9,893 bases of DNA, taken from Calditrichota bacterium. Lineage in GTDB: Bacteria > Calditrichota > Calditrichia > RBG-13-44-9. A model generated the notes under the pieces. The model was not told the DNA's origin and did not search any database. It worked only from the letters and a program-made list of their open reading frames with translations. Numbering within the stretch: position 1 is the stretch's first letter; the number at the start of each line of letters is the position of its first letter. Positions 1-6,031 of this stretch are shown here, piece by piece. The stretch is from contig JAJRXE010000304.1 in the NCBI GenBank assembly GCA_024276455.1, positions 1 through 9,893 on the forward strand, given 5' to 3'. Both the position numbers and the translations under genes were made by a program.

Positions 1-91
1 ACCCGGCGCCCACCAGGACGATGCGGGCATCCTCAAAAGAAGCCGTGCACCCTTCGTAAACAGAGCGTTTGATGATAAAATCATTCCACAT
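1..91 (-). CDS. speB: Agmatinase-like (SpeB/arginase family), N-terminal fragment
   Basis: Only the first 30 codons are in the window; the gene continues past base 1. It starts at the ATG at 91-89 and reads MWNDFIIKRS..., ending in FEDARIVLVGAG. That is the usual N-terminal beta strand of agmatinases and arginases, just before the FDGTTSYRPG-type segment. The family removes urea from agmatine to give putrescine with two Mn ions in the cytoplasm; the metal-binding residues lie outside the window. The start lies 11 nt inside the end of the upstream spermidine synthase gene in another frame, which suggests translational coupling. SpeE-SpeB adjacency is common and supports the call, because SpeB makes the SpeE substrate. 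Formiminoglutamase or another ureohydrolase is possible from so short a piece. Confidence 0.6.
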   Translation of the reverse strand, partial: MWNDFIIKRSVYEGCTASFEDARIVLVGAG

Positions 92-926
92 GGACAATTT
101 CCTTCACGAAATTCGGTAGCGCAAAGGCGGCAAAATGCAGGTCGCTGTTGTAATACTTCAGCTTCAAAGCGTGCTGATGGTATTTCTCCTCCCGATAATC
201 CTTCAGCGGGTGGTATTGTTTACTGGCAAAGGCAAACAGCCAATGTCCCGAAGGGTAAGAAGGGATGTGAGCCTGGTAAAAATGGACTTTGGGAAATACG
301 GCGTGCAGTTTGTGGGAGATGCCCTGAACGATATCCGCCATGTAAGCCGGTGACTCCGCCTGGGCGACCAGCAAACCGTCAGGATTCAGAATGTTGTAGC
401 AATTGCGGTAAAATTCCCGCGTAAACAGCCCTTCGCCCACACTAATCGGATCGGTGGAATCGATGATGATGACGTCGAACCGTTCGGCGGTGTTTTTCAC
501 GTAGGCCACCCCGTCTTCGTATTGGCAGATGACCTTTTCGGACAGCAGTTTGCTCGCTACCGAGGGAAGGTATTCCATGCTAACCTCGGATACCATGCGG
601 TCGATGTCCACCAGAATCACCTTCTCAACTTCCGGATGTTTTACAATCTCGCGAACCGTGCCCCCGTCGCCTCCGCCGATAACCAGTACCGACCCGGGAT
701 TGGGGTGGACGTAAAGCGGTACATGGGCAATCATCTCGTGGTACACAAATTCGTCCCGTTCGGTGAGCATTACCAGATCGTCAATCAGTAACACCCGGCC
801 AAAGCCTTTGGTCTCAATGACTTCAATGGTTTGAAACGGACTTTTTCCCCGAAAGAGAATTTTTTCCACCTCCATGCTAAATGCGCCGTTCACTTCCGGA
901 TATTCTTCGGTAAAGCGGATTCCCAT
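81..926 (-). CDS. speE: Spermidine synthase (polyamine aminopropyltransferase)
   Basis: Cytoplasmic enzyme that transfers aminopropyl from decarboxylated S-adenosylmethionine to putrescine, giving spermidine and methylthioadenosine. The 281-aa product has the full family architecture: an N-terminal beta domain (about residues 1-55), then a Rossmann methyltransferase-like fold. The nucleotide-binding GGGDGG is at 84-89, LVDID follows about 20 residues later, and the catalytic-site DSTDP is at 156-160, followed by EGLFTREFY. The C-terminal YYNSDLHFAAFALP is typical of bacterial SpeE. An in-frame ATG at 938 exists, but the ATG at 926 has GGAGG five nt upstream and fits the family N-terminus, so it is preferred. 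The gene overlaps the agmatinase start by 11 nt, so the two form a polyamine operon. No decarboxylase for S-adenosylmethionine is in view. Confidence 0.95.
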   Translation of the reverse strand: MGIRFTEEYPEVNGAFSMEVEKILFRGKSPFQTIEVIETKGFGRVLLIDDLVMLTERDEFVYHEMIAHVPLYVHPNPGSVLVIGGGDGGTVREIVKHPEVEKVILVDIDRMVSEVSMEYLPSVASKLLSEKVICQYEDGVAYVKNTAERFDVIIIDSTDPISVGEGLFTREFYRNCYNILNPDGLLVAQAESPAYMADIVQGISHKLHAVFPKVHFYQAHIPSYPSGHWLFAFASKQYHPLKDYREEKYHQHALKLKYYNSDLHFAAFALPNFVKEIVHVE

Positions 927-931
927 GGTTG

Positions 932-936
932 CCTCC
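932..936 (-). promoter_or_regulatory. Ribosome binding site deciding the speE start
   Basis: On the minus strand GGAGG sits five nt before the ATG at 926-924. The upstream in-frame ATG at 938 overlaps this motif and has no Shine-Dalgarno sequence of its own. Confidence 0.6.
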
Positions 937-1201
937 ATTTACAATGCTTAAGAAGGCCAATAATAATAAATTTTTCGGGAAATTGCTACGGAAAATAGCT
1001 TTTAAAGCGCGCTTTCGCTTCCAAACTAAACGAAGGCCCAGAGGTCCGGTGGGCGCAGCGGAGCAGGGACGCTTTTTCTGCAGGGGGTGCGGATTTTGCT
1101 CTTCCCCAAAAGATCTGATTTAAACCCTCTTACTTATTGCGTTGTTTTCTGGGAAGAACGCTTTTCCGTTCCCAATTGCAACGAAGTGTTTGCTCCCTTT
1201 C

Positions 1202-1226
1202 CCGGTTCCTGCTTGAAAGGAACCGG
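1202..1226. repeat. Perfect 9-bp inverted repeat (hairpin)
   Basis: CCGGTTCCT at 1202-1210 and AGGAACCGG at 1218-1226 pair perfectly around a 7-nt loop. No T-tract follows on either strand, so it does not look like an intrinsic terminator. It could be an operator or part of a leader or small RNA; the function is unknown. Confidence 0.55.
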
Positions 1227-1286
1227 ATTCGGAAAGGAGATTGCCGTGTTGTTTGCGCGCCTAATCCCAAAATTTCCATCTCCTAT

Positions 1287-1315
1287 TTGGTATTTGGGGG
1301 TCGGAATTGTAAATT
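1287..1315 (+). promoter_or_regulatory. Candidate sigma70-type promoter for the thioesterase-Nudix pair
   Basis: TTGGTA at 1287-1292, a 17-nt spacer and TAAATT at 1310-1315, each matching four of six consensus positions. Transcription would start near 1322, about 44 nt before the preferred GTG start. The same -10 hexamer and spacer length recur in front of the transporter operon, which adds some weight. Confidence 0.35.
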
Positions 1316-1365
1316 AGATTTTGAAATGGGCCCAGGATCAACGGAAGAAAAAGGAGATTGTTCAG

Positions 1366-1776
1366 GTGAAAGTTTTCGAAGCGCGGTTAACTGTCCGAAG
1401 TTACGAGTGCGATTTTTACGGTCATGTTAATAATGCGGTGTATTTGAATTATTTGGAATTTGCCCGGATGGAGGCGCTGTTCCAGGAAGGATTTACCCTG
1501 GAACAGATGCGCCGGGACGGCTATTTGGTGGTGATTCGCCGCATTGAAATCGATTACAAATACCCGGTAACCATGGGCGATGCGCTGGTAATTAAAACCT
1601 TTGTGGAAAAATCCGGGAAAACCAGCGGGACTTTTGTGCAACAAATTTTTCGGGAAGAAGACCAGCGCCTGGTGGCGGATGCCCGGGTTACCTGGGTATT
1701 TACCAATTTAGCAGGAAAACCCATTCCCATTCCCCTGGCTGTCCGTCGGGCGTTTGACATGGTAGAAGAAACCTAA
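1366..1776 (+). CDS. Acyl-CoA thioesterase, 4-hydroxybenzoyl-CoA thioesterase (YbgC-like) hot-dog family
   Basis: A 136-aa single-domain hot-dog protein that probably hydrolyses a cytoplasmic acyl-CoA or acyl-ACP thioester. The diagnostic block near the N-terminus is YECDFYGHVNNAVYLNYLEF, with the catalytic Asp at residue 16, His20 and the Asn pair at 22-23, then FARMEAL on the long hot-dog helix. The length is normal for the family. The chosen GTG start has AAGGAG nine nt upstream. A longer frame from a TTG at 1321 would add 15 mostly charged residues that are not typical of the family and lacks a good ribosome binding site. The gene is followed after 16 nt by a Nudix hydrolase gene, likely in one transcript. 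The substrate cannot be read from the sequence; similar proteins act in phospholipid or aromatic CoA metabolism. Confidence 0.85.
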   Translation: MKVFEARLTVRSYECDFYGHVNNAVYLNYLEFARMEALFQEGFTLEQMRRDGYLVVIRRIEIDYKYPVTMGDALVIKTFVEKSGKTSGTFVQQIFREEDQRLVADARVTWVFTNLAGKPIPIPLAVRRAFDMVEET

Positions 1777-1792
1777 TTGCTCCCAGGAAACC

Positions 1793-2239
1793 ATGGAAGC
1801 AGCATATTTTACTCATCGGGTCGCCGTGATTGCTTACCTGGTGCAAGGCGACAAATTTTTATTGTTGAAGCGCAATACCTACCCTTACATTTGGGCTCCC
1901 CCGGGTGGGCATCTAAATCGCAATGAACCCCCGGAAGCCGGCTTGAAACGGGAAGTGCTTGAAGAAACCGGTCTGGAAATTGACGTGGTCGCCCCAGTGA
2001 ATACCTGGTTTGGCGATTGGAACGGCCAACCACTGCTCTCGATTGACTATCTGGGGCGAATCGTTGGCGGAAATTTGCGCCTTTCCGCCGAACACAGCGC
2101 TTACGCCTGGGTGAGTGTGGAGGATCTGCGGCGCGGAAAACCCATCGCTCTGAATCCCCGGCTGGGATTCACATTGAGGGATTTTGAAAAAGCGGCTGAA
2201 CTCATTACCGTTCTCCGAAAAGCTCGTTACCACATTTAA
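1793..2239 (+). CDS. Nudix hydrolase
   Basis: A 148-aa cytoplasmic hydrolase of the Nudix superfamily, which cleaves a nucleoside diphosphate linked to another group using Mg or Mn. The 23-residue Nudix box is complete at residues 39-61: G39, five residues, E45, seven residues, then REV, EE at 57-58 and G60-L61. The preceding strand KFLLLKRN and the WAPPGGH turn are also typical. The start ATG has AGGA a few nt upstream. It lies 16 nt after the thioesterase gene on the same strand, so the two are probably co-transcribed. The sequence does not fix the substrate: MutT-like sanitation of oxidised nucleotides, dihydroneopterin triphosphate or a sugar nucleotide are all possible. No obvious terminator follows; an AT-rich gap of about 100 nt separates it from the transporter operon, which has its own promoter. 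Confidence 0.9.
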   Translation: MEAAYFTHRVAVIAYLVQGDKFLLLKRNTYPYIWAPPGGHLNRNEPPEAGLKREVLEETGLEIDVVAPVNTWFGDWNGQPLLSIDYLGRIVGGNLRLSAEHSAYAWVSVEDLRRGKPIALNPRLGFTLRDFEKAAELITVLRKARYHI

Positions 2240-2280
2240 TTTTTGGGAAAGAGAATTTTTGCACGGCGCTGGAAATTGTT

Positions 2281-2309
2281 TTGCCATGAGAAACGATTCA
2301 CCTTAAATT
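2281..2309 (+). promoter_or_regulatory. Promoter of the lipid-transport operon
   Basis: TTGCCA at 2281-2286 (five of six matches to the -35 consensus), exactly 17 nt of spacer, and TAAATT at 2304-2309 (four of six). The start of transcription would be near 2316, about 30 nt before the ATG at 2346. The spacing and position are good, and the -10 hexamer is shared with the candidate at 1310. Confidence 0.5.
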
Positions 2310-2345
2310 GCAAAGAATGAAAAACCCAGATGGGGAGTGAATGGT

Positions 2346-3329
2346 ATGCGAACCCACGCACAGAAAGTCCGCTTTGCTATTTTCATCATTATTACTACCC
2401 TTACGTTAATTGGGTTATTAGCGGTGGTTACCAGCCAGCGTTTCCTGAAAAAGAAAGATATCTACTACATTGCGTACGAGAATGTGTCGGTGAGCGGTCT
2501 GGAAATTGGAAGTCCGGTCAAATATCTTGGACTACGCATCGGTACGGTGGAGGATATCCGGATTGATCCGGAGCATGTGAACCGGATTATTCTGAAGGTG
2601 GCAGTGAACAGGGGAACGCCGATTAAAGCGGATTCCCGGGCCGATCTGGTCAATGTGGGAATCACCGGTTTAAAGATGGTGGAGATTCGGGGCGGAACGG
2701 AAAAGACGCCCCTGCTAAAGCCGGGGGAATACATTCCTGCCGGTACGTCCATTACCGAACAGATTACCGGGAAAGCGGAGGTGATTGCCAACAAAATTGA
2801 GTTGCTGTTGAACAATTTGAACGCATTTACGGCAAACGGGAAATTAGACCGCTTGTTGGTGATGGCGGACCATGTTTCCCGCACGTTTCAGAATATTGAT
2901 CTGGTGGTTACGGAAAACCGGGCGAATCTGGCGGCTACCCTGGAATGGACTAACCGGGTGGGCAGTAAATTAGACAGCGTGGCCGAACAATTGAATCAAA
3001 CCGTGGCGGCCATTAATGCAATTGTGGCCGGCGATACCCTGCACGAGATTCTTGCCGGTGCCCAGGAAATTTCTCGCAAGTTAAAAAAAGCCAATATCCT
3101 GCAACTCATTGACGGACTGGGCGAATTGGTGCAGCGAACAAATAATATCCTCTCGCGGGTGGACTACGATCTGGCCCGGGGAAGCGAATCGTTTAATCGC
3201 AGCATGTCCAAATTAGACGAGGCGCTGACCAACTTGATGGAAACATCCGAACTGATTAATCAGGATCCCTCGATTCTAATCCGTGGTACGAAGTTTAAAA
3301 ATGCACCCGATAAAATTCTGGAGAAATAA
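2346..3329 (+). CDS. mlaD: MCE/MlaD-family lipid-transport substrate-binding protein
   Basis: Periplasmic subunit of an MCE-type ABC transporter that binds phospholipid and passes it between the membranes. The 327-aa protein has one N-terminal membrane anchor (about residues 8-30, a run of Ile, Leu, Thr and Phe), then one MCE domain (about 38-133) with the typical VSGLEIGSPVKYLGLRIGTV and GITGLKMVEIRGG segments. The remaining 190 residues are helical with Asn/Leu-rich heptads, as in longer single-MCE proteins that form a tube or needle; the end has the common DPSILIRG motif. The ATG at 2346 is chosen because GGGGAG lies eight nt upstream; a GTG at 2337 would put that motif over the start. It is the first gene of a tight operon with a lipoprotein, a permease and an ATPase gene. 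It is longer than E. coli MlaD and no MlaC-like shuttle gene is present. Confidence 0.92.
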   Translation: MRTHAQKVRFAIFIIITTLTLIGLLAVVTSQRFLKKKDIYYIAYENVSVSGLEIGSPVKYLGLRIGTVEDIRIDPEHVNRIILKVAVNRGTPIKADSRADLVNVGITGLKMVEIRGGTEKTPLLKPGEYIPAGTSITEQITGKAEVIANKIELLLNNLNAFTANGKLDRLLVMADHVSRTFQNIDLVVTENRANLAATLEWTNRVGSKLDSVAEQLNQTVAAINAIVAGDTLHEILAGAQEISRKLKKANILQLIDGLGELVQRTNNILSRVDYDLARGSESFNRSMSKLDEALTNLMETSELINQDPSILIRGTKFKNAPDKILEK

Positions 3330-3947
3330 ATGGCTCGATATATTTGGTGGTTTTTTCTCGCCATGTTTCTGGTAACTGTGGGGTGTTCCCGCAAAACGGT
3401 GGTTCGTAAATACTACTGGATTGATGTGCCTCGGGTGACGATCAACCTTGCCTCCGATGAACGGCCGGTTTCGCGGCGGGTGTGCGAAATTGAACCGGTG
3501 GAGGTGGCGTCTCCATACAATTCGCCTCGCATTGTCCTGCGTTCCGATTCGTTCGAAATTCAGTATTTCCTTCACCACCACTGGGTGACTACCCCCTCCA
3601 ATGCATTTACCGAAATCCTGCGGTACACCCTGGAAGACGCCCGCTTGTTTAATCGGGTCGAAGTGGGAAGCTGGGATTTGCGTCCCCAGTACCGAATCCG
3701 CAGTGAAATCCGGGCGCTGGAATTCATTCCGGTGAAGGATCGGGGATATGCCCATTTGAAGATGAAACTGCGTTTAATTAATCTGGAAACCGGCGCGGTT
3801 GAGGTCGTTCACCAATTCGACCGGAAAATTCTTCTGCGCAAACGCAACATTAATGAATTCACCGGGGCTATTGCCACCATTTTACAGGAGGAACTATCCG
3901 CCTTTTACAGCCAGATTGCCCACTATTTAATCAAATTGAAAGAATGA
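3330..3947 (+). CDS. PqiC-like ABC-transport auxiliary lipoprotein
   Basis: A 205-aa predicted lipoprotein, with a signal sequence rich in Trp, Phe and Leu and a lipobox VTVGC, giving a lipidated Cys19. After it comes KYYWIDVPR, the opening strand seen in the ABC-type transport auxiliary lipoprotein (PqiC/DUF330) family. The middle part, RIVLRSDSFEIQYFLHHHWVTTP..., followed by a helix and LFNRVEV, also matches that family's pattern of one exposed-residue strand, a HxWxxxP turn and a helix. Such proteins sit at the outer membrane and dock the end of an MCE protein. The ATG directly abuts the stop codon of the MCE gene, with GGAG six nt upstream, and the permease gene follows after 4 nt, so coupled translation is likely. 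Overall similarity is by pattern rather than strong identity, so the family call is good but not certain. Confidence 0.75.
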   Translation: MARYIWWFFLAMFLVTVGCSRKTVVRKYYWIDVPRVTINLASDERPVSRRVCEIEPVEVASPYNSPRIVLRSDSFEIQYFLHHHWVTTPSNAFTEILRYTLEDARLFNRVEVGSWDLRPQYRIRSEIRALEFIPVKDRGYAHLKMKLRLINLETGAVEVVHQFDRKILLRKRNINEFTGAIATILQEELSAFYSQIAHYLIKLKE

Positions 3948-3951
3948 AACC

Positions 3952-5085
3952 ATGTCATTCTCCGATTTAAAATCTGCTCCCACCGGCAAATTGTCCTGGG
4001 AATTCCGGGGCGAAGAGCTGCACCTGCGGGGCCGCCTGGATCTTCAGACGCTGGAGCAGCACCGGACCCGCTTGGAAAAAGAGTTGAGACAGTTTGCCCG
4101 TCCCCGCTTGCAGGTGAATTTGCAGGGGGTGGAATATCTGGACAGTGTGGGGGTGGCTTTTTTAAATTTGCTGAGAGTGTTTCTACCGTCGCAGGTGCAG
4201 GAAGTAACCCTGGTGCAAATACCCGCCCATTTGAAAAAAGTGCTGGAAAACTTCTCCCTCCCTTCCCAAAAAGAGAGAAGAGGTGTTCTCCGGGGAGAGT
4301 GGCTGGCGGATTTCGGCGACCAGGTTTACCGGATTTTCCAGGAGAGCGTTCCCCAGTTCTTTTACCTGATGGCGGATGTGTTTTATTGGTCGGTGGTGGA
4401 CCTGTTTCATTCCCGTCACCGCCGGAAAGGCGAATTCTACCATCAGGGAGTGTTGATGGGCGCCAATGCCATTCCCATCATCGGATTGATCTCCCTTCTC
4501 ATCGGGCTGGTGCTGGCCCTGCAGTCCGCCGCTCAGCTCCGCCAATTTGGCGCAAATATTTATGTGGTCGATCTCATTGTCATTAGCATGACGCGCGAGA
4601 TGGGACCTCTGTTGACCGCTATTATTGTCGCCGGCCGCAGCGGCTCTTCCATCGCTTCCGAAATTGCCACCATGGTTGTGACCGAGGAAGTGGACGCCCT
4701 GAAAACCATGGCGCTGAATCCCCTGCGCTACATTGTGGTGCCGAAAATGCACGCCATGATTGTTACCCTGCCTTTATTAACGTTCCTGGCCGATGTGGTG
4801 GGCATTTTTGGCGGTGCCATTATTGCGAATATCTATCTCGATATTAATTTTTCTATTTTCTTTAATCGCATGGAAAATGTGCTCCTTTTTCGGGATCTAC
4901 TGACCGGTTTTATTAAAAGCATTATTTTTGCCGGACTGATTGTGCTGACCGGCAGTTTTCACGGTTTTCGGGTGAAAGGCGGGTCCGAAGGAGTAGGACG
5001 GGTGACCACCGCTTCGGTTGTCACCGCCATCTTCCTGGTCATTTTTGCGGATAGCATGTTGGGTTTACTCTTTTACTTCGATTGA
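3952..5085 (+). CDS. mlaE: STAS-MlaE fusion: lipid ABC transporter permease
   Basis: A 377-aa inner-membrane permease of an MCE transporter with an N-terminal cytoplasmic STAS domain. Residues about 13-105 form the STAS part: ELHLRGRLD, then VNLQGVEYLDSVGVAFL, where Ser65 sits at the position equivalent to the conserved Ser/Thr of MlaB and anti-sigma antagonists. The MlaE part starts about residue 120 and has about five membrane spans, with the family signatures GANAIPIIGLISLLIGLV, MTREMGPLLTAIIVAGRSGS, the coupling-type segment EEVDALKTMALNP, and GxxGVGRVTTASVV near the end. In E. coli the STAS protein MlaB is a separate subunit that activates the ATPase; here it is built into the permease. 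The ribosome binding site is weak, so translation probably depends on the gene upstream, which ends 4 nt before. Confidence 0.93.
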   Translation: MSFSDLKSAPTGKLSWEFRGEELHLRGRLDLQTLEQHRTRLEKELRQFARPRLQVNLQGVEYLDSVGVAFLNLLRVFLPSQVQEVTLVQIPAHLKKVLENFSLPSQKERRGVLRGEWLADFGDQVYRIFQESVPQFFYLMADVFYWSVVDLFHSRHRRKGEFYHQGVLMGANAIPIIGLISLLIGLVLALQSAAQLRQFGANIYVVDLIVISMTREMGPLLTAIIVAGRSGSSIASEIATMVVTEEVDALKTMALNPLRYIVVPKMHAMIVTLPLLTFLADVVGIFGGAIIANIYLDINFSIFFNRMENVLLFRDLLTGFIKSIIFAGLIVLTGSFHGFRVKGGSEGVGRVTTASVVTAIFLVIFADSMLGLLFYFD

Positions 5086-5087
5086 GA

Positions 5088-5888
5088 ATGAATGCGGAAA
5101 AGCAAAACAAAGAAGCCGTAATTCGGGTGGAGAATCTCAGCGCCCATTTTGGCAAGCGGATTATTCTGAGAGAGGTGAGTTTTCAGGCATTTTCCAATGA
5201 GATTACCGTTATTCTGGGGCGCAGCGGGTGTGGGAAAACCACCTTACTGAAGCATTTAATCGGTCTGTACCCCGTGCGGCAGGGGCGGGTGGAGGTGATG
5301 AACTTTTCCCTGGCGGGCATCGAAGAGGACGACTACCATCAGTTCGCCTTGCGAATCGGAGTGCTGTTTCAAAACGGAGCGTTGCTGAATTCCCTGACGG
5401 TAGCCGAGAACGTTGCTATTCCGTTGGAACAGAATACCCACTTGCCCGCGTCCATCATCGACTACCTGGTCCGTTTGAAACTGCATCTGGTGGAACTGGA
5501 AAATGCCGCCGATTTGTACCCGACTCAACTTTCCGGAGGCATGCGAAAGCGGGCTGCCCTCGCCCGGGCTATTGCGCTCGATCCTCCCATCCTGTTTGCC
5601 GATGAACCGTCTGCCGGATTGGATCCGGTAACCCTTTCGGCGCTGGATGAACTGTTTTTGCGATTGAAACATGGCTTAGGGATGACCATCCTCCTGGTGA
5701 CCCACGAGGTGCCCAGCATTTTGCGCCTGGCAGACCGCGTCGTTTTTCTGGACGAAGGCCGGGTTTTGTATGCCGGCCCCCTTACCGGGGCGCTGGAATC
5801 CGATATTGAACCGATCAAGGAATTCTTTCGCCGGGAACTGTCGCTCCGTTCCTTGAAAGGTTCCTCTTCTTTGCAGAGTCGGAAATGA
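5088..5888 (+). CDS. mlaF: MlaF-type ABC transporter ATPase
   Basis: Cytoplasmic ATPase driving the MCE lipid transporter. The 266-aa protein carries every ABC motif in order: Walker A GRSGCGKT at 44-51, a Q-loop in GVLFQNGALLNSLTVAENV (the MlaF version), signature LSGGM at 148-152, Walker B ILFADEP at 168-174 with the catalytic Glu173, a D-loop GLDP, and the switch His206 in LLVTHEV. The C-terminus ends in a short basic tail. The permease stop TGA lies at 5083-5085; this gene can start at a TTG overlapping it (5082) or at the ATG at 5088, two codons later. Neither has a clear ribosome binding site, so coupling to the permease is likely; ATG is preferred. It is the last gene of the operon. 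Confidence 0.95.
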   Translation: MNAEKQNKEAVIRVENLSAHFGKRIILREVSFQAFSNEITVILGRSGCGKTTLLKHLIGLYPVRQGRVEVMNFSLAGIEEDDYHQFALRIGVLFQNGALLNSLTVAENVAIPLEQNTHLPASIIDYLVRLKLHLVELENAADLYPTQLSGGMRKRAALARAIALDPPILFADEPSAGLDPVTLSALDELFLRLKHGLGMTILLVTHEVPSILRLADRVVFLDEGRVLYAGPLTGALESDIEPIKEFFRRELSLRSLKGSSSLQSRK

Positions 5889-5897
5889 AGTCAAAAT

Positions 5898-5930
5898 TAG
5901 TTTTGAAGTAAAAAACTAGCCGTATTTTTT
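5898..5930 (+). terminator. Weak candidate terminator after mlaF
   Basis: TAGTTTT at 5898-5904 pairs with AAAACTA at 5912-5918 around a 7-nt loop, followed four nt later by TATTTTTT at 5923-5930. The stem is AT-rich, so strength is doubtful. It lies in the right place, 10 nt after the operon's last stop, in a gap where two convergent units meet. Confidence 0.3.
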
Positions 5931-6031
5931 CCTCTCGAGCAGATTTAAAAATGCAATGACGAGAAGTAGTAAAATGTCTGTCCGGTTGTAAACCCCTCCC
6001 ACCCATCTCCGTTTTTGTTTAACAGAGTCTG

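Larger units (their letters stand above)
927..1365. other. Divergent intergenic region between speE and the thioesterase gene
   Basis: About 440 bases without a convincing gene. Several open frames cross it, but none has a ribosome binding site or a protein-like composition. It holds a perfect 9-bp hairpin at 1202-1226, a looser one at about 1151-1173 (GGGAA...CG pairing with CGTTCCC, one bulge), and a candidate plus-strand promoter at 1287-1315. The AT-rich part at 960-985 next to speE probably holds its promoter, but I found no clear -35/-10 pair. No tRNA or known riboswitch was recognised. Confidence 0.5.

Noticed and set aside
1020..1095. GC-rich patch as a tRNA or structured RNA
   Set aside because: No cloverleaf, TPsiC-like segment or acceptor pairing could be drawn.
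929..1430. Several plus-strand open frames of 64-97 codons in the speE/thioesterase gap
   Set aside because: They overlap each other, lack ribosome binding sites, have low-complexity or Cys/Arg/Phe-rich composition, and resemble no protein; one runs into the thioesterase gene in the wrong frame.
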